From assembly GCA_050733695.1 (NCBI GenBank), contig JBOHTO010000017.1:1-17061 (forward strand): DNA of 17,061 nucleotides, given 5' to 3'. Shown piece by piece: positions 7,355-16,400 of this stretch. Numbering within the stretch: position 1 is the first letter of the stretch; each line of letters opens with the position of its first letter. The position numbers were made by a program, and so were the translations under genes. The notes under the pieces are model-generated. The model ran no database searches. It was not told the DNA's origin and saw only the letters and a list, made by a program, of their open reading frames with translations. This DNA is from JBOHTO01 sp050733695 (GTDB taxonomy: Bacteria; Gemmatimonadota; Gemmatimonadetes; Gemmatimonadales; Gemmatimonadaceae).

Positions 7355-7412
7355 TCCGTGCCCGACAGGCGACCGTGCCACGCCCAGCCGACCGCGTTAC
7401 CTTCCCCGCACG

Positions 7413-9470
7413 ATGCCAGAGCTGAGTTTTCTCCGCGACATCCTCGTCCTCTTCGGGCTCAGCGTTGCCGTCGTCGTCGCCTTCCACCGCTTCGGCGTTC
7501 CGCCGATCGTCGGCTTTCTCATCACGGGCGTGCTGTGCGGCCCGTACGGCTTCGGACTCATCCAGGGAGTCCACGAGGTGGAGCAGCTCGCCGAGCTCGG
7601 CGTCGTTCTGCTGCTCTTCACCGTCGGGATAGAGTTCTCGGTCCAGCATCTGATACGGCTCCGCACCCTGCTGCTCGTGGGCGGCAGCCTGCAGGTCGGG
7701 CTCACGCTCGTCGCCACTCTCCTGATCGCCCACGCGTTCGGCGTGCCGTGGCGGATCGCCACTTTCCTGGGGATGCTCGTCACGCTGAGCAGCACGGCCA
7801 TCGTCCTCCGCCTCTTCATCGAACGCGGGGAGGTCGACGCCCCGGCCGGTCGCGTGGTACTCAGCATCCTCATCTTCCAGGATCTGTGCATCGTGCCGAT
7901 GGTGCTCGTGACGCCGTTCCTCGGCGGCGCGGGCGATGATCTGGCCGTCATAGGCATGGTCGCGGCCAAGGCGCTCGGCTTCGTGCTGATGGCCGTCATC
8001 GCCGCGCGGTTCCTGATCCCCTGGCTCCTTTCGCAGGTTGTGCACACGCGCAAGCGGGAGGTGTTTCTCCTCACGATCCTGCTGATCTGTCTCGGGATGG
8101 CCTGGGCGTCCTCGGCCGTTGGGCTCTCGCTGGCACTGGGCGCATTCATAGCCGGCCTCATTCTCTCGGAGTCGGAGTACAACCATCAGGCACTGGGCGA
8201 GATACTCCCGCTGCGCGAGGTGTTCAACTCGCTCTTCTTCGTGGCCATCGGGATGTTGTTCGACGTGCGCACCGTTCTGAGCGACCCTCTGCTCGTGGCG
8301 GGAGCGCTCGTCGCAGCCATCCTGCTCAAGGCGCTCATCACGACCGGCGTCGCATGGACGCTCGGGATGTCGCTCCGGGTAGCGCTCGTGGCGGGTCTGG
8401 CGATCGCGCAGATCGGAGAGTTCGCCTTCGTGCTCTCTGCGGCGGGACTTGGCGCCGGCCTGCTGGACGCACGCCTCTACCAGCTCTTTCTCGCGGTCGC
8501 CGTCGGCTCGATGGCGCTCACGCCACTGCTCATCGCGGCGGCACCACGCATCGCCGACGCGGTCGAGCGCCTGGTTCCGTCGGGACTGGCGGCGGGGCGC
8601 TCGCTTCCCGGCACCGAGCCCGACGAGAAGCTGGCGCATTTCGAGGACCACGTCATCATAGTCGGCTTCGGCATGAACGGGAAGAATCTGGCGCGCGTGC
8701 TCACGCATCTCGGCGTACCCTTCGTCGCCATCGAGATGAACCCGGAGACAGTTCGCAACGAACGCGCGGCGGGCATCCCGATTCTATACGGCGACTCGTC
8801 GCGGCGAGAGATCCTCGCGCACGCCGGCATCGGGGAAGCCCGCGTGGTCGTGGTCGCGATATCCGACCCGGGCGCCACGCGCTCCACGGTCGACGCCGTG
8901 CGCAGGATCAACCCATCGACGCACATCATCGTGCGCACGCGCTACGTGAAGGAGATGCAGGCCCTCATCGCGCTCGGAACCAACGAGGTCGTACCGGAGG
9001 AGTTCGAGACCTCCGTGGAGATCTTCTCGCGCGTACTCCAGCGCTATCTCATACCTCGCGACGTCATCGAGCGCTGCATCTCCGATGTGCGCCGCGACAG
9101 CTATCAGATGTTCCGGACGATGGCCGGAACACACAGCTCCGCGACCGGGCTGGACAGCTTTCTCGGCGATCTGTCGCTCTCGGTCTACCGAACCGAGGGC
9201 GGGAGCCCGCTGATCGGGCGCTCACTCGAAGAGTCGCAGATTCGCGTGACGAGCGGCGCCACGGTTGCGGCCATGCAAAAAGTCTCGGGTGAGACGGTTG
9301 TCAACCCGCTCGGCACGGATGTCATCTTCGAGGGGGATGTGCTGCTGCTTCTGGGCAGCTACGAGCAGTTGCAGCTCGCGGAGCCGATGTTCCGGTCTCC
9401 GCGGCCACAGGGCTCGAGACGCTCGTCTTACCGGCATGGCGCTCCGGCCCGCCCGAACGTAGAATCCTGA
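7413..9470 (+). CDS. Kef-type cation:proton antiporter (CPA2) with RCK domains
   Basis: A 685-residue inner-membrane antiporter of the CPA2/KefB-KefC type, exchanging K+ or Na+ for protons. Residues 1-380 form the Na/H-exchanger domain with about 12 hydrophobic segments. FQD (155-157) is the Gln-Asp pair typical of Kef-like members rather than the Asp-Asp of electrogenic Na+/H+ antiporters. An RCK/TrkA-N Rossmann domain begins at HVIIVGFGMNG (413-423), with GxGxxG at 418-423 and an acidic Glu441 after strand 2 that favours NAD(H). A TrkA-C domain covers about 585-650. The ATG at 7413 has no clear Shine-Dalgarno. holB follows after 2 nt, so the stop codon is probably coupled to the next start. 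Ion specificity cannot be read from sequence. Confidence 0.95.
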   Translation: MPELSFLRDILVLFGLSVAVVVAFHRFGVPPIVGFLITGVLCGPYGFGLIQGVHEVEQLAELGVVLLLFTVGIEFSVQHLIRLRTLLLVGGSLQVGLTLVATLLIAHAFGVPWRIATFLGMLVTLSSTAIVLRLFIERGEVDAPAGRVVLSILIFQDLCIVPMVLVTPFLGGAGDDLAVIGMVAAKALGFVLMAVIAARFLIPWLLSQVVHTRKREVFLLTILLICLGMAWASSAVGLSLALGAFIAGLILSESEYNHQALGEILPLREVFNSLFFVAIGMLFDVRTVLSDPLLVAGALVAAILLKALITTGVAWTLGMSLRVALVAGLAIAQIGEFAFVLSAAGLGAGLLDARLYQLFLAVAVGSMALTPLLIAAAPRIADAVERLVPSGLAAGRSLPGTEPDEKLAHFEDHVIIVGFGMNGKNLARVLTHLGVPFVAIEMNPETVRNERAAGIPILYGDSSRREILAHAGIGEARVVVVAISDPGATRSTVDAVRRINPSTHIIVRTRYVKEMQALIALGTNEVVPEEFETSVEIFSRVLQRYLIPRDVIERCISDVRRDSYQMFRTMAGTHSSATGLDSFLGDLSLSVYRTEGGSPLIGRSLEESQIRVTSGATVAAMQKVSGETVVNPLGTDVIFEGDVLLLLGSYEQLQLAEPMFRSPRPQGSRRSSYRHGAPARPNVES

Positions 9471-9472
9471 CC

Positions 9473-10558
9473 GTGGCCATCATTCCGCTGTACGGGCATG
9501 GTGCGTTGAAGGAACGGCTGAAGGATGCCGTTCTTGCCGGCCGTCTGCCATCCAGTCTGCTGTTTCACGGCCCGCACGGCACGGGCAAGCAGCGGCTCGC
9601 ACTCTGGCTCGGCCAGCTCCTGCTCTGCTCCGGGGCGGGCGAAGAGCACCCGTGCGGCAGGTGCCAATCCTGCCGTTACGCAGTGGAGTTGGCCAACCCG
9701 GACATCCACTGGTTCTTTCCCCGCTCTCGCCTCAGCAATGCGGACGCCGGCTCCGAAGACGTCCGCGCCGATCACGTGGAGGCGATCGGCGAACGCCTGA
9801 AGACGAATGGCCTCTATCCGCCGCCCTCGGGAAGCGACGGGATCCACGTCGCGACGGTGAGGGAGATCGTCCGCAGCGCCGCGCTCGCGCCCGCGCTCGG
9901 CCGATTCAAGGTTTTCATCATTGGCGATGCCGAACGCATGGCGTCGCAGGAAGGATCCGAACAGGCGGCCAATGCGTTCCTCAAACTGCTCGAGGAACCC
10001 CCTGACAATACGCGCGTGATCATGACGTCGAGCGAACCGGGAGCCCTGCTCCCCACCATTCGCTCGCGCGTCGTGGCCGTTCGCGTTCCTCCGCTCACCG
10101 ACGGGGAGGTTCGCCGGTTCATCGAGGACCCGACGGTTGCGGCGGCCCTCGAGAAGGCGTCCGGGACTGCTCGCACCCCGGCCGACGATCTCGTCGCGCT
10201 TGCCAGCGGTGCTCCCGGTTCCCTGCTCGGAGCGGCCGGCCGCAATGCTGCGATGCGCTCGGCGCGCCAGCTCCTCGATGCGGCCACGTCCGGAGACGCA
10301 TCGGCGATCTCCCGGGCCGCAATGGGCCAGGGAGCCGCGAAGGCGCGCGGAGCATTCAGCGACATGCTCGACGCCATGACAGTCCTCCTCCATGAGCGCG
10401 CCCGGAAGGCGGTTCGGAATGCCGACCACCGCCGGGCGACCGGCGCTGCGAAAGCGATGCAGGCCGTGGAACGCGCGAAGGAGCTGGCTTACGGGAATGT
10501 GAGTCCACAGCTCCTGGCCGCCTCCCTCCTGCGAAGCATCGACCGGGAGCTGCGGTGA
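9473..10558 (+). CDS. holB: DNA polymerase III clamp-loader subunit delta'
   Basis: A 361-residue AAA+ clamp-loader subunit, which helps load the beta sliding clamp during replication. LPSSLLFHGPHGTGKQ (25-40) holds the P-loop. A zinc-binding cluster of four cysteines follows at 52, 61, 64 and 67. KVFIIGDAERM (146-156), ANAFLKLLEEPPDNT (166-180) and TIRSRV (195-200) are standard clamp-loader motifs. The P-loop has Gln40 where ATP-binding relatives have Thr/Ser, consistent with a subunit that does not hydrolyse ATP. dnaX products would normally show an intact GKT/GKS. The start is GTG at 9473, two bases after the antiporter stop. The end overlaps moaC by 4 nt (GTGA). An insertion around 84-120 is longer than in E. 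coli. Confidence 0.93.
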   Translation: MAIIPLYGHGALKERLKDAVLAGRLPSSLLFHGPHGTGKQRLALWLGQLLLCSGAGEEHPCGRCQSCRYAVELANPDIHWFFPRSRLSNADAGSEDVRADHVEAIGERLKTNGLYPPPSGSDGIHVATVREIVRSAALAPALGRFKVFIIGDAERMASQEGSEQAANAFLKLLEEPPDNTRVIMTSSEPGALLPTIRSRVVAVRVPPLTDGEVRRFIEDPTVAAALEKASGTARTPADDLVALASGAPGSLLGAAGRNAAMRSARQLLDAATSGDASAISRAAMGQGAAKARGAFSDMLDAMTVLLHERARKAVRNADHRRATGAAKAMQAVERAKELAYGNVSPQLLAASLLRSIDRELR

Positions 10559-11031
10559 GCGAGCTGAGCCACATTGGCCAACGCGGCGAGGCGAAGATGG
10601 TCAACGTCGCGGCGAAACCCGAATCCGAGCGGCTCGCCCGGGCCGCCGGTTCCATAAGGATGAGCTCGGCGGCCCTCGCCGCAGTGCGACAAGGGAACCT
10701 CCCGAAGGGAGACGTGTTGACAGTAGCACGCGTGGCGGGAATAATGGCCGCGAAGCGTACTGCGGAACTGATCCCGCTCTGTCATCCGTTGCCGCTCACG
10801 GAGGTCGCGATCAACATCGAGTTTGATGATGACCTGCCCGGGCTCAGAGCGGAGTGTAGTGTACGGACCGCCGCCCGGACGGGGGTGGAGATGGAGGCCA
10901 TCACGGGCGTGTCTGTGACCTTGATCACTCTGTATGACATGGTCAAGGCACTAGATAGGTGTATGCTGATCGGGGATATTCGGGTGCTCGAGAAGGTGGG
11001 CGGAAAGGCCGGGAGATGGGCTCGTGAGTAG
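10555..11031 (+). CDS. moaC: Cyclic pyranopterin monophosphate synthase
   Basis: A 158-residue full-length MoaC, which with MoaA converts GTP to cyclic pyranopterin monophosphate, the first stage of molybdenum cofactor synthesis. The family landmarks are LSHIGQRGEAKMVNV (4-18), Lys51 in KGDV, AAKRTAELIPLCHPLPL (65-81) with His77, GVEMEA with Glu112 and Glu114, LYDMVKA with Asp128 and Lys131, and Lys151 in GGKAG, so the expected active-site residues are present. The GTG start at 10555 shares GTGA with the holB stop, and GGGAG lies 6 nt upstream. No other Moco gene occurs in the window, so moaA and the rest must be elsewhere. Confidence 0.97.
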   Translation: MSELSHIGQRGEAKMVNVAAKPESERLARAAGSIRMSSAALAAVRQGNLPKGDVLTVARVAGIMAAKRTAELIPLCHPLPLTEVAINIEFDDDLPGLRAECSVRTAARTGVEMEAITGVSVTLITLYDMVKALDRCMLIGDIRVLEKVGGKAGRWARE

Positions 11032-11064
11032 TGGCACAGCCGTTGCTTTATGAATCCTTGCAGG

Positions 11065-11080
11065 CGGGGCACCAGCCCCG
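11065..11080 (+). terminator. GC hairpin after moaC, weak terminator candidate
   Basis: CGGGGC-ACCA-GCCCCG, a perfect 6-bp stem with a 4-nt loop, lies 33 nt after the moaC stop. It is followed by TTCGTCG rather than a real T-tract, so it may only attenuate or protect the 3' end. It separates the antiporter-holB-moaC group from the lytic transglycosylase. Confidence 0.4.
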
Positions 11081-11116
11081 TTCGTCGCATCATAAGACCT
11101 TGACATCAAACGACAT

Positions 11117-11821
11117 ATGACAAAATTTCGTGGAAGCTACGTACATCGTGGTGACTCCATCAGGAGGCGCAGCCAGGTCCAGCGAGCTCTTCTGCTGGCC
11201 GGCTTCGTGGCGTCCCTTGGCGCCGCCGCGGCGACCGGCCACCTCGATGAAGCCAACGCCGAGGGTACGGACGCCGAGAGGGATATCCCGTTCTACCTGT
11301 CGGGTGACAAGCGTCGGATCATGGAGGAGCTGAGCACGGCCGAGGGTGAGCTCGCGCTCGCCACTGCCCAGCTCGCCAGGGCAAACGCGATCATCGGCTT
11401 TTCTTCGGAGTGGGGGATAGGGGCCGATCTGGCACGTGACATCTACGACATAGCGCTTGCCGAGGGGATCGAGCCCGGGCTTGCCTTCAGGCTTGTCCGG
11501 GTGGAAAGCGAGTTCAACGAGCAGGCGCGCAGCCCTGTGGGCGCCGTGGGGCTCACCCAGCTCATGCCGGCCACCGCTGCCTGGTTTCAGAAGGGGGTAA
11601 CGCGGGAGCAGTTGTACGACCGCGAGACGAATCTGCGGATCGGTTTTCGTTACTTGCGCGGGCTAATCGGCGAGTACGACGGCGACGTCCGACTCGCCCT
11701 GCTGGTCTACAACAGGGGCCCTGTAGCGGTCAACAGGAGCCTCCGGTCTGGGCTTGATCCAGCCAACGGGTACGCGAAGCTCGTCATGAATGGTTACGAA
11801 GGGCGGGGATATCTGGAGTAG
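11117..11821 (+). CDS. Lytic transglycosylase (SLT domain), membrane-anchored or secreted
   Basis: A 234-residue envelope protein that would cleave peptidoglycan glycan strands. A basic N-terminus (RRRSQVQR) precedes one hydrophobic segment at about 24-40, either an uncleaved anchor or a signal peptide. A short helical, possibly coiled-coil region (62-92) follows, then the SLT domain (about 100-230). The likely catalytic Glu130 is in VRVESEFN, with VGAVGLTQLMPATA at 141-154. YNRGP (198-202) replaces the usual YNAGP; the tyrosine is kept. ATG 11117 is the only usable start in this frame. No Shine-Dalgarno is visible, and TTGACA at 11100-11105 sits just upstream without a matching -10. The gene ends before a strong bidirectional terminator. 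Confidence 0.92.
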   Translation: MTKFRGSYVHRGDSIRRRSQVQRALLLAGFVASLGAAAATGHLDEANAEGTDAERDIPFYLSGDKRRIMEELSTAEGELALATAQLARANAIIGFSSEWGIGADLARDIYDIALAEGIEPGLAFRLVRVESEFNEQARSPVGAVGLTQLMPATAAWFQKGVTREQLYDRETNLRIGFRYLRGLIGEYDGDVRLALLVYNRGPVAVNRSLRSGLDPANGYAKLVMNGYEGRGYLE

Positions 11822-11855
11822 CCGGCTCGACCGCCTCAGTTGATGCATGAAACGA

Positions 11856-11881
11856 GAAGGCCCCCGTCACCGGGGGCCTTC
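11856..11881. terminator. Bidirectional terminator between convergent genes
   Basis: A perfect 11-bp stem (GAAGGCCCCCG with CGGGGGCCTTC) around a TCAC loop, between the transglycosylase (plus, ends 11821) and the SusD-like gene (minus, ends 11909). On the plus strand CTGTTTT follows. On the minus strand TCGTTTC follows. It is the strongest intrinsic terminator in the window and should serve both directions. Confidence 0.88.
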
Positions 11882-11908
11882 CTGTTTTCGGATCAGGAGC
11901 GGGGAATA

Positions 11909-13420
11909 CTAATCCACGTCCCACCACACGTGCGTGGTCAGCTCATCGCCGCCGATGCTCGTTATGGCAGCCTGCAGGTTCTCGGCGTTGAAGGACTGCT
12001 CGGTGCTGGGATAGAAGAGGCGTGATGCCACCTCATCCAGAATCGCCTCCGGACCGGGCTCGAGGACCGGGACGTTAGTACGCCGGTATTCGGCAAACGC
12101 CTCCGCACCCTGACCGTACAGCGCGAGCCACTTCTGGAATGCGATCTGGTCGAGCCGTGCGGAGCCCGCAGTGTAAGCGATCTCCGGCTGAACGATGTAC
12201 GCATCGATCTCGCCGCTGCTGATTCCATAATTGGGCATGTTCATGGAGGCGCGAATCCCCGCCTCGTAGTGCTCGGCCGCGCTGCCGCTGATCCAGCCGC
12301 GCTCCGCTGCCTCGGCGAGAATGAACTCGACCTCGGCGTATGTCATGAGGTGGAGCGGGGCCGCGGGATCCTCGATGAAGATCGCGCCCGGACGAGACGT
12401 GCCGGCCAGCCCGTAGACCGATGTCGCCACGGTGTTGCTGAGTCCGTTCGGAATGCCCCGGTAGCGAGTCCCCCGATAGTCGGGCTCGTCCGCATCCGTG
12501 AAAGGCTGGGCGTAAACGGCAAGCCGCGGGTCATCGAGCCCGATGAGCGTGTCGATGAGCGTCTCGCTGACCCTGTGGTCCTCGCGGCTCCGGAAGTTGG
12601 TGTACCACGGATTGTCATTGGTGCCGTCGCCGGGGAATACCAGCGTAGCGTTATCCGCGTTGTTCTCGAACACTCCGCCAGGCGCCGCCAGCGCGGCGGT
12701 GATCTCCGACTGCGCCCTGGTTGGATCGACGTCTGCCAGGCGGATGGCGTAGCGCAGGCGGAGTGAGTTCGCGAACGTCTGCCAGGCCGCCGGATCGCCG
12801 CCGTAGATCGGATCGGCGCCACCATACTCGATGCCTGATCCGGTCGACATGAGCGTCGAGGCGTCGGTAAGTGCCGCCAGCATTCCGCTGTAGATCTCCT
12901 GCTGCGTGTCATACGCCGGGGTATAGTCGGCCTCGGGCATGTCACCCTGGTTGGCCTCGGAGTAGGGGATATCGCCCCAGATGTCGGTCATTGCGCCAAA
13001 GGTCCACTGCTTCATGACGATCGCCGGGCCGGCGATCAGCGGCTGCGGCGCCGTGCCCGCTTCGTCCCCCCCGCCACTCGCCTGACGAATGACCTGGGTG
13101 AAGTCCTGCAGCGGGCCGGAGTAGAACGCTGACCACCACGCATTGATGGTCTGCGGCCTGATCTCGTACCAGTCCTCATCGATGTACTGGATCTTGGCGA
13201 TGTGCTGAGTCCACAGCGACGTCATGGTGAGGTCGAATCCCGCGCCGCGGACGAGCGACACGGATGCTACCACGCCCTGCGGGAAGATGAACTCCGGATC
13301 GACGTCGACCGGTGCGTTCGGGTTGTCGTTGATATCGGTCAGACCGGAATCGCAGGCACCGGCTGCCAGTGCCAGTGCCACGCCCCCGGCCAGCGAGTAC
13401 AGTTTCGTTGAGAGTCTCAT
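11909..13420 (-). CDS. SusD/RagB-family nutrient-binding outer-membrane lipoprotein
   Basis: A 503-residue lipoprotein that captures substrate at the outer membrane and caps the SusC channel. A lipoprotein signal peptide (1-22) ends at Cys23 (LAAGAC, a slightly weak lipobox), followed by the typical SusD start SGLTDINDNPNAP. KQWTFGAMTDIWGD (137-150) and IPYSEANQ (151-158) point to the SusD-like_2 subgroup. WQTFANSLRLRYAIRLA is another family block. ATG 13420 has AGGGGA about 6 nt upstream; the longer frame to 13573 would overlap the SusC gene. The gene follows SusC by 23 nt in the same transcript. Asp at +2 after the cysteine is unusual by the E. coli sorting rule, which may not hold here. 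The substrate is unknown: no glycosidase or peptidase lies nearby. Confidence 0.95.
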   Translation of the reverse strand: MRLSTKLYSLAGGVALALAAGACDSGLTDINDNPNAPVDVDPEFIFPQGVVASVSLVRGAGFDLTMTSLWTQHIAKIQYIDEDWYEIRPQTINAWWSAFYSGPLQDFTQVIRQASGGGDEAGTAPQPLIAGPAIVMKQWTFGAMTDIWGDIPYSEANQGDMPEADYTPAYDTQQEIYSGMLAALTDASTLMSTGSGIEYGGADPIYGGDPAAWQTFANSLRLRYAIRLADVDPTRAQSEITAALAAPGGVFENNADNATLVFPGDGTNDNPWYTNFRSREDHRVSETLIDTLIGLDDPRLAVYAQPFTDADEPDYRGTRYRGIPNGLSNTVATSVYGLAGTSRPGAIFIEDPAAPLHLMTYAEVEFILAEAAERGWISGSAAEHYEAGIRASMNMPNYGISSGEIDAYIVQPEIAYTAGSARLDQIAFQKWLALYGQGAEAFAEYRRTNVPVLEPGPEAILDEVASRLFYPSTEQSFNAENLQAAITSIGGDELTTHVWWDVD

Positions 13421-13443
13421 TCCATATCCCCTATGAGGCCGGT

Positions 13444-16400
13444 TCACGGCGTGACGACGATGTTGAATCCGATGCTGCGCGCGGAGGGTAGCTGCCCGAA
13501 CTCGAGACCCTGTGCGTTCCCGTTGGTGAACGCTGTTTCGGGGTCGAGGTGCGGCACATCGGTGCTGAGCCACAGGTTCCGGCCGATCAGTGACACGTAC
13601 AGCGAAGAGGCGCCTACCCGGCCTGCAATCGACTCGGGGACGTTATACCCGAGCTTCATCTCGCGCAGCTTGAGGTAGCTGGCATCGAAGATGTGCGCCG
13701 AGTGAATGCCGTAGAGTGACTTGTAGAAGCTCTCCGGTGATACCTCGGTCGTGTTCGGGCTGCCGTCCTCGTTCACACCCTCGACCAGCATGCTGGACCG
13801 CCCGTCGCACTGCGTGATGAAATCGAAGTGGCTGCACGGTGTGACCGTCTCGAGCAGAACGCCCGTGTACAGACCGAACATGTTGGTCACAGAGAAGAGA
13901 TCGCCGCCCTTCTTGTAGTCGAAGAGGAAGCTGAAATCCAGGTTCTTGTAGCGGAACGTGTTGTTGAGCCCCGCGTTCCAATCCGGGGCGTATCCGCCGA
14001 GTATCTTCTTGGCAGACCGCACAGGGAGACCGCCATCCAGGACCAGTCGGCCCTGATCATCGCGCAACATCTCGCTGCCGTAGAACGTTCCGTACGGCTC
14101 ACCCTCGCGCGCCTCCACGGTCATTCCCCAGTACCCCGTTCCATTGAGCGAGACGGTTGCGATATCGCCATAGAGCTCGACGACCTCGTTCTCGTTCTTC
14201 GCCCACGTCGCCGTCATGTCCCACTCGAACCCGTTGTCGAGGCTGACCGGGGTGACGTTGACGAGCGCTTCCACGCCCTGGTTGCGAATGAGTCCGGCGT
14301 TGACAACGGCGTTCGTGAAACCCGTCGCGGCGGAGATGGGGGTGGCCAGGATCTGGCTGTCCGTCTCCTTGTGGTAATAGGTGAGGTCCACCAGAGCGCG
14401 TTCATCGAGGAAACGGAGCTCGGTTCCTATTTCGTAGGCCGTGGTCTGTTCCGGCTCCAGCTCGAAGTTGGGCAGGACGTTCGGCACTGCGTACCGCGGG
14501 ATGCCACCGAACGGGGTGTTCGGGCTGTAAACGGCCTGAAGCTGGTATGGCGCTGCGTCGTTGCCCACACGGGCCCAGCTTGCCCGCAGCTTGCCGTAGG
14601 AGAGCACGCCTTCGAGCACCGGCATGACGTCGGTGAATATGAAGCTGCTCGACACCGACGGGTAGAAATAGGAATTGTTGTCATCCGGCAGCGTCGACGA
14701 CCAGTCGTTCCTTCCCGTTACGTCGACGAAGAGGAAGTTGTTGTAGGCAAACTGCGCGGACCCCAGGAGGCTGTTGACCTGCTCCTCCTCGGCGTACGCG
14801 TCGACGATGGGAGTGACTGCCGAGTTGTTGATGTTGTACACGTCGCGAACAACGAGCGCGTTCGTGCCTTCGCTGTTGTAGCGGAAGGTCGACAGCCGCC
14901 GGCTGGCGCCCGCGTTGACCGTGAGGTTCAGCTCGGGAAGGATGTCGCGCGTGCCCGTAAGGAGCAGCTCGCCTATGCTTTCCTGGTTGTAGTACAGTTG
15001 CTCGAAGAATGCGCCGCGCTCGACGTCGTAGCCGTCCATGCCGCCGATCGTTCCCTTGTCGTAGGTGCGTTTGCGACCATCGCGATACCAGTCGGTGCCC
15101 GCGCGAACCTGGGCGCTCAGCCCTTCGGCAAACTCGTAATTCAGCGATCCGCTGCCCACAACGCGATCACGTGAATCCGAGTTCCCGTTGTTCAGCATGA
15201 TCCAGTACGGATTGTTGTGATAGTTGTGGTTCCAGTTGAGCTGATTGCCGTTCTCGTCCTTGTAGTCCCGGAGCCGGTCCATACTTACCTGGCGGCCGAA
15301 CCAGACGAACTGCAGCATCGGGTTGGCACCATCGTAGCCCGTGCCGGGCCGGTTCTCACCGTCGGCGTTCGTGTAGTGCACCGACGCATTGGTACTGAGT
15401 CGATCCGTGAGCCGTGCGCCGCCATTCACGGACGTTGTCAACCGCTGGAGCTCGTTGCCGGGGAACATGCCCTGCAGGTCCAGATTGGTAACCGAGAAGC
15501 GCACATTTGCGCGCTCCGAAGACGCCGACACCGCGACGTTGGTGGTGGATGTCCTACCCGTCTCGAAGAAGTTCTCGACGTTGTCCGGGTGAGCGACCCA
15601 CGGCCCCTGGCCGAAGAACTGGTTGCGAATCGTGCCGTCGAGCGGCGGTCCCCAGCTCTCATCCGTGCCGTCGTTCACACCCCCGCCCGCGCCGTCGACG
15701 TACACGAACTCGCCGCCGGATCCCTGCCCGAAGGAGTTCTGGTAGTCCGGGAGGCGCAGCGGGTTCTCGAAGGTGAGCGTCTGGCTCACCGTCACGCCGA
15801 GCCCAGGCGTGGTTCCGCGGCCCGACTTGGTCGTGATGATGATCGCACCGTTCGCGGCGCGCGAACCGTACAGCGCGGCGGCGTTGGGGCCCTTGAGGAC
15901 ACTGACCGATGCGATGTCGTTGACGTTGATGTCCTGCACGGCGTTGCCGTAGTCGATCCCGCCGTATCCCGGGCGGGTGGCCGATGGTGCCCTGTTGTCG
16001 ACGGGTACGCCGTCCACGACGAACAGCGGCTGGTTGTTCCCGGCGATGGAGTTGGCGCCGCGAATCACGATGCGCGCCGATCCTCCCTGCGGGCCGGCGT
16101 TGGTGATGCTTACGCCGGAGATCTTGCCGTTGAGTGAATTGACGAGGTTCACCTCGGGCACGGCCGCGAGCTCATCGCCCTCGACTTCCTGCACGGAGGT
16201 CCCGATCGAGCGCTCCTGCCTCTCGATGCCGAGCGCCGTCACGACCACGCCTGCCAGCTCGATGGGAGCTGTCTCCAGCGTGAAGTTCTGCGTGATGGTC
16301 CCGGCGGTGAGCGTGAGCGTGACCGTCGACGGAAGAAACCCCAGGCGCCGAGCGGTGAGTGTCACCTGCTGGCCCTGAACGCTCGCACCCGGAACGATGA

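Noticed and set aside
7317..8708. Long minus-strand open frame antisense to the antiporter gene, upstream extension of the small SFPASD gene
   Set aside because: Its translation is low-complexity, charged and Arg/Glu/Gln-rich, the typical shadow of a GC-rich membrane-protein gene. The good ribosome-binding site and the recognisable motif belong to the start at 7316.
11032..11116. tRNA or small RNA between moaC and the transglycosylase gene
   Set aside because: Only a 6-bp hairpin is present; there is no cloverleaf, T-loop or long T-tract.
13828..15174. 448-codon plus-strand open frame antisense to the SusC gene
   Set aside because: It lies entirely within a strongly recognised SusC reading frame and shows no family motif. 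Valine/arginine/glutamate-rich composition fits a codon-bias shadow.
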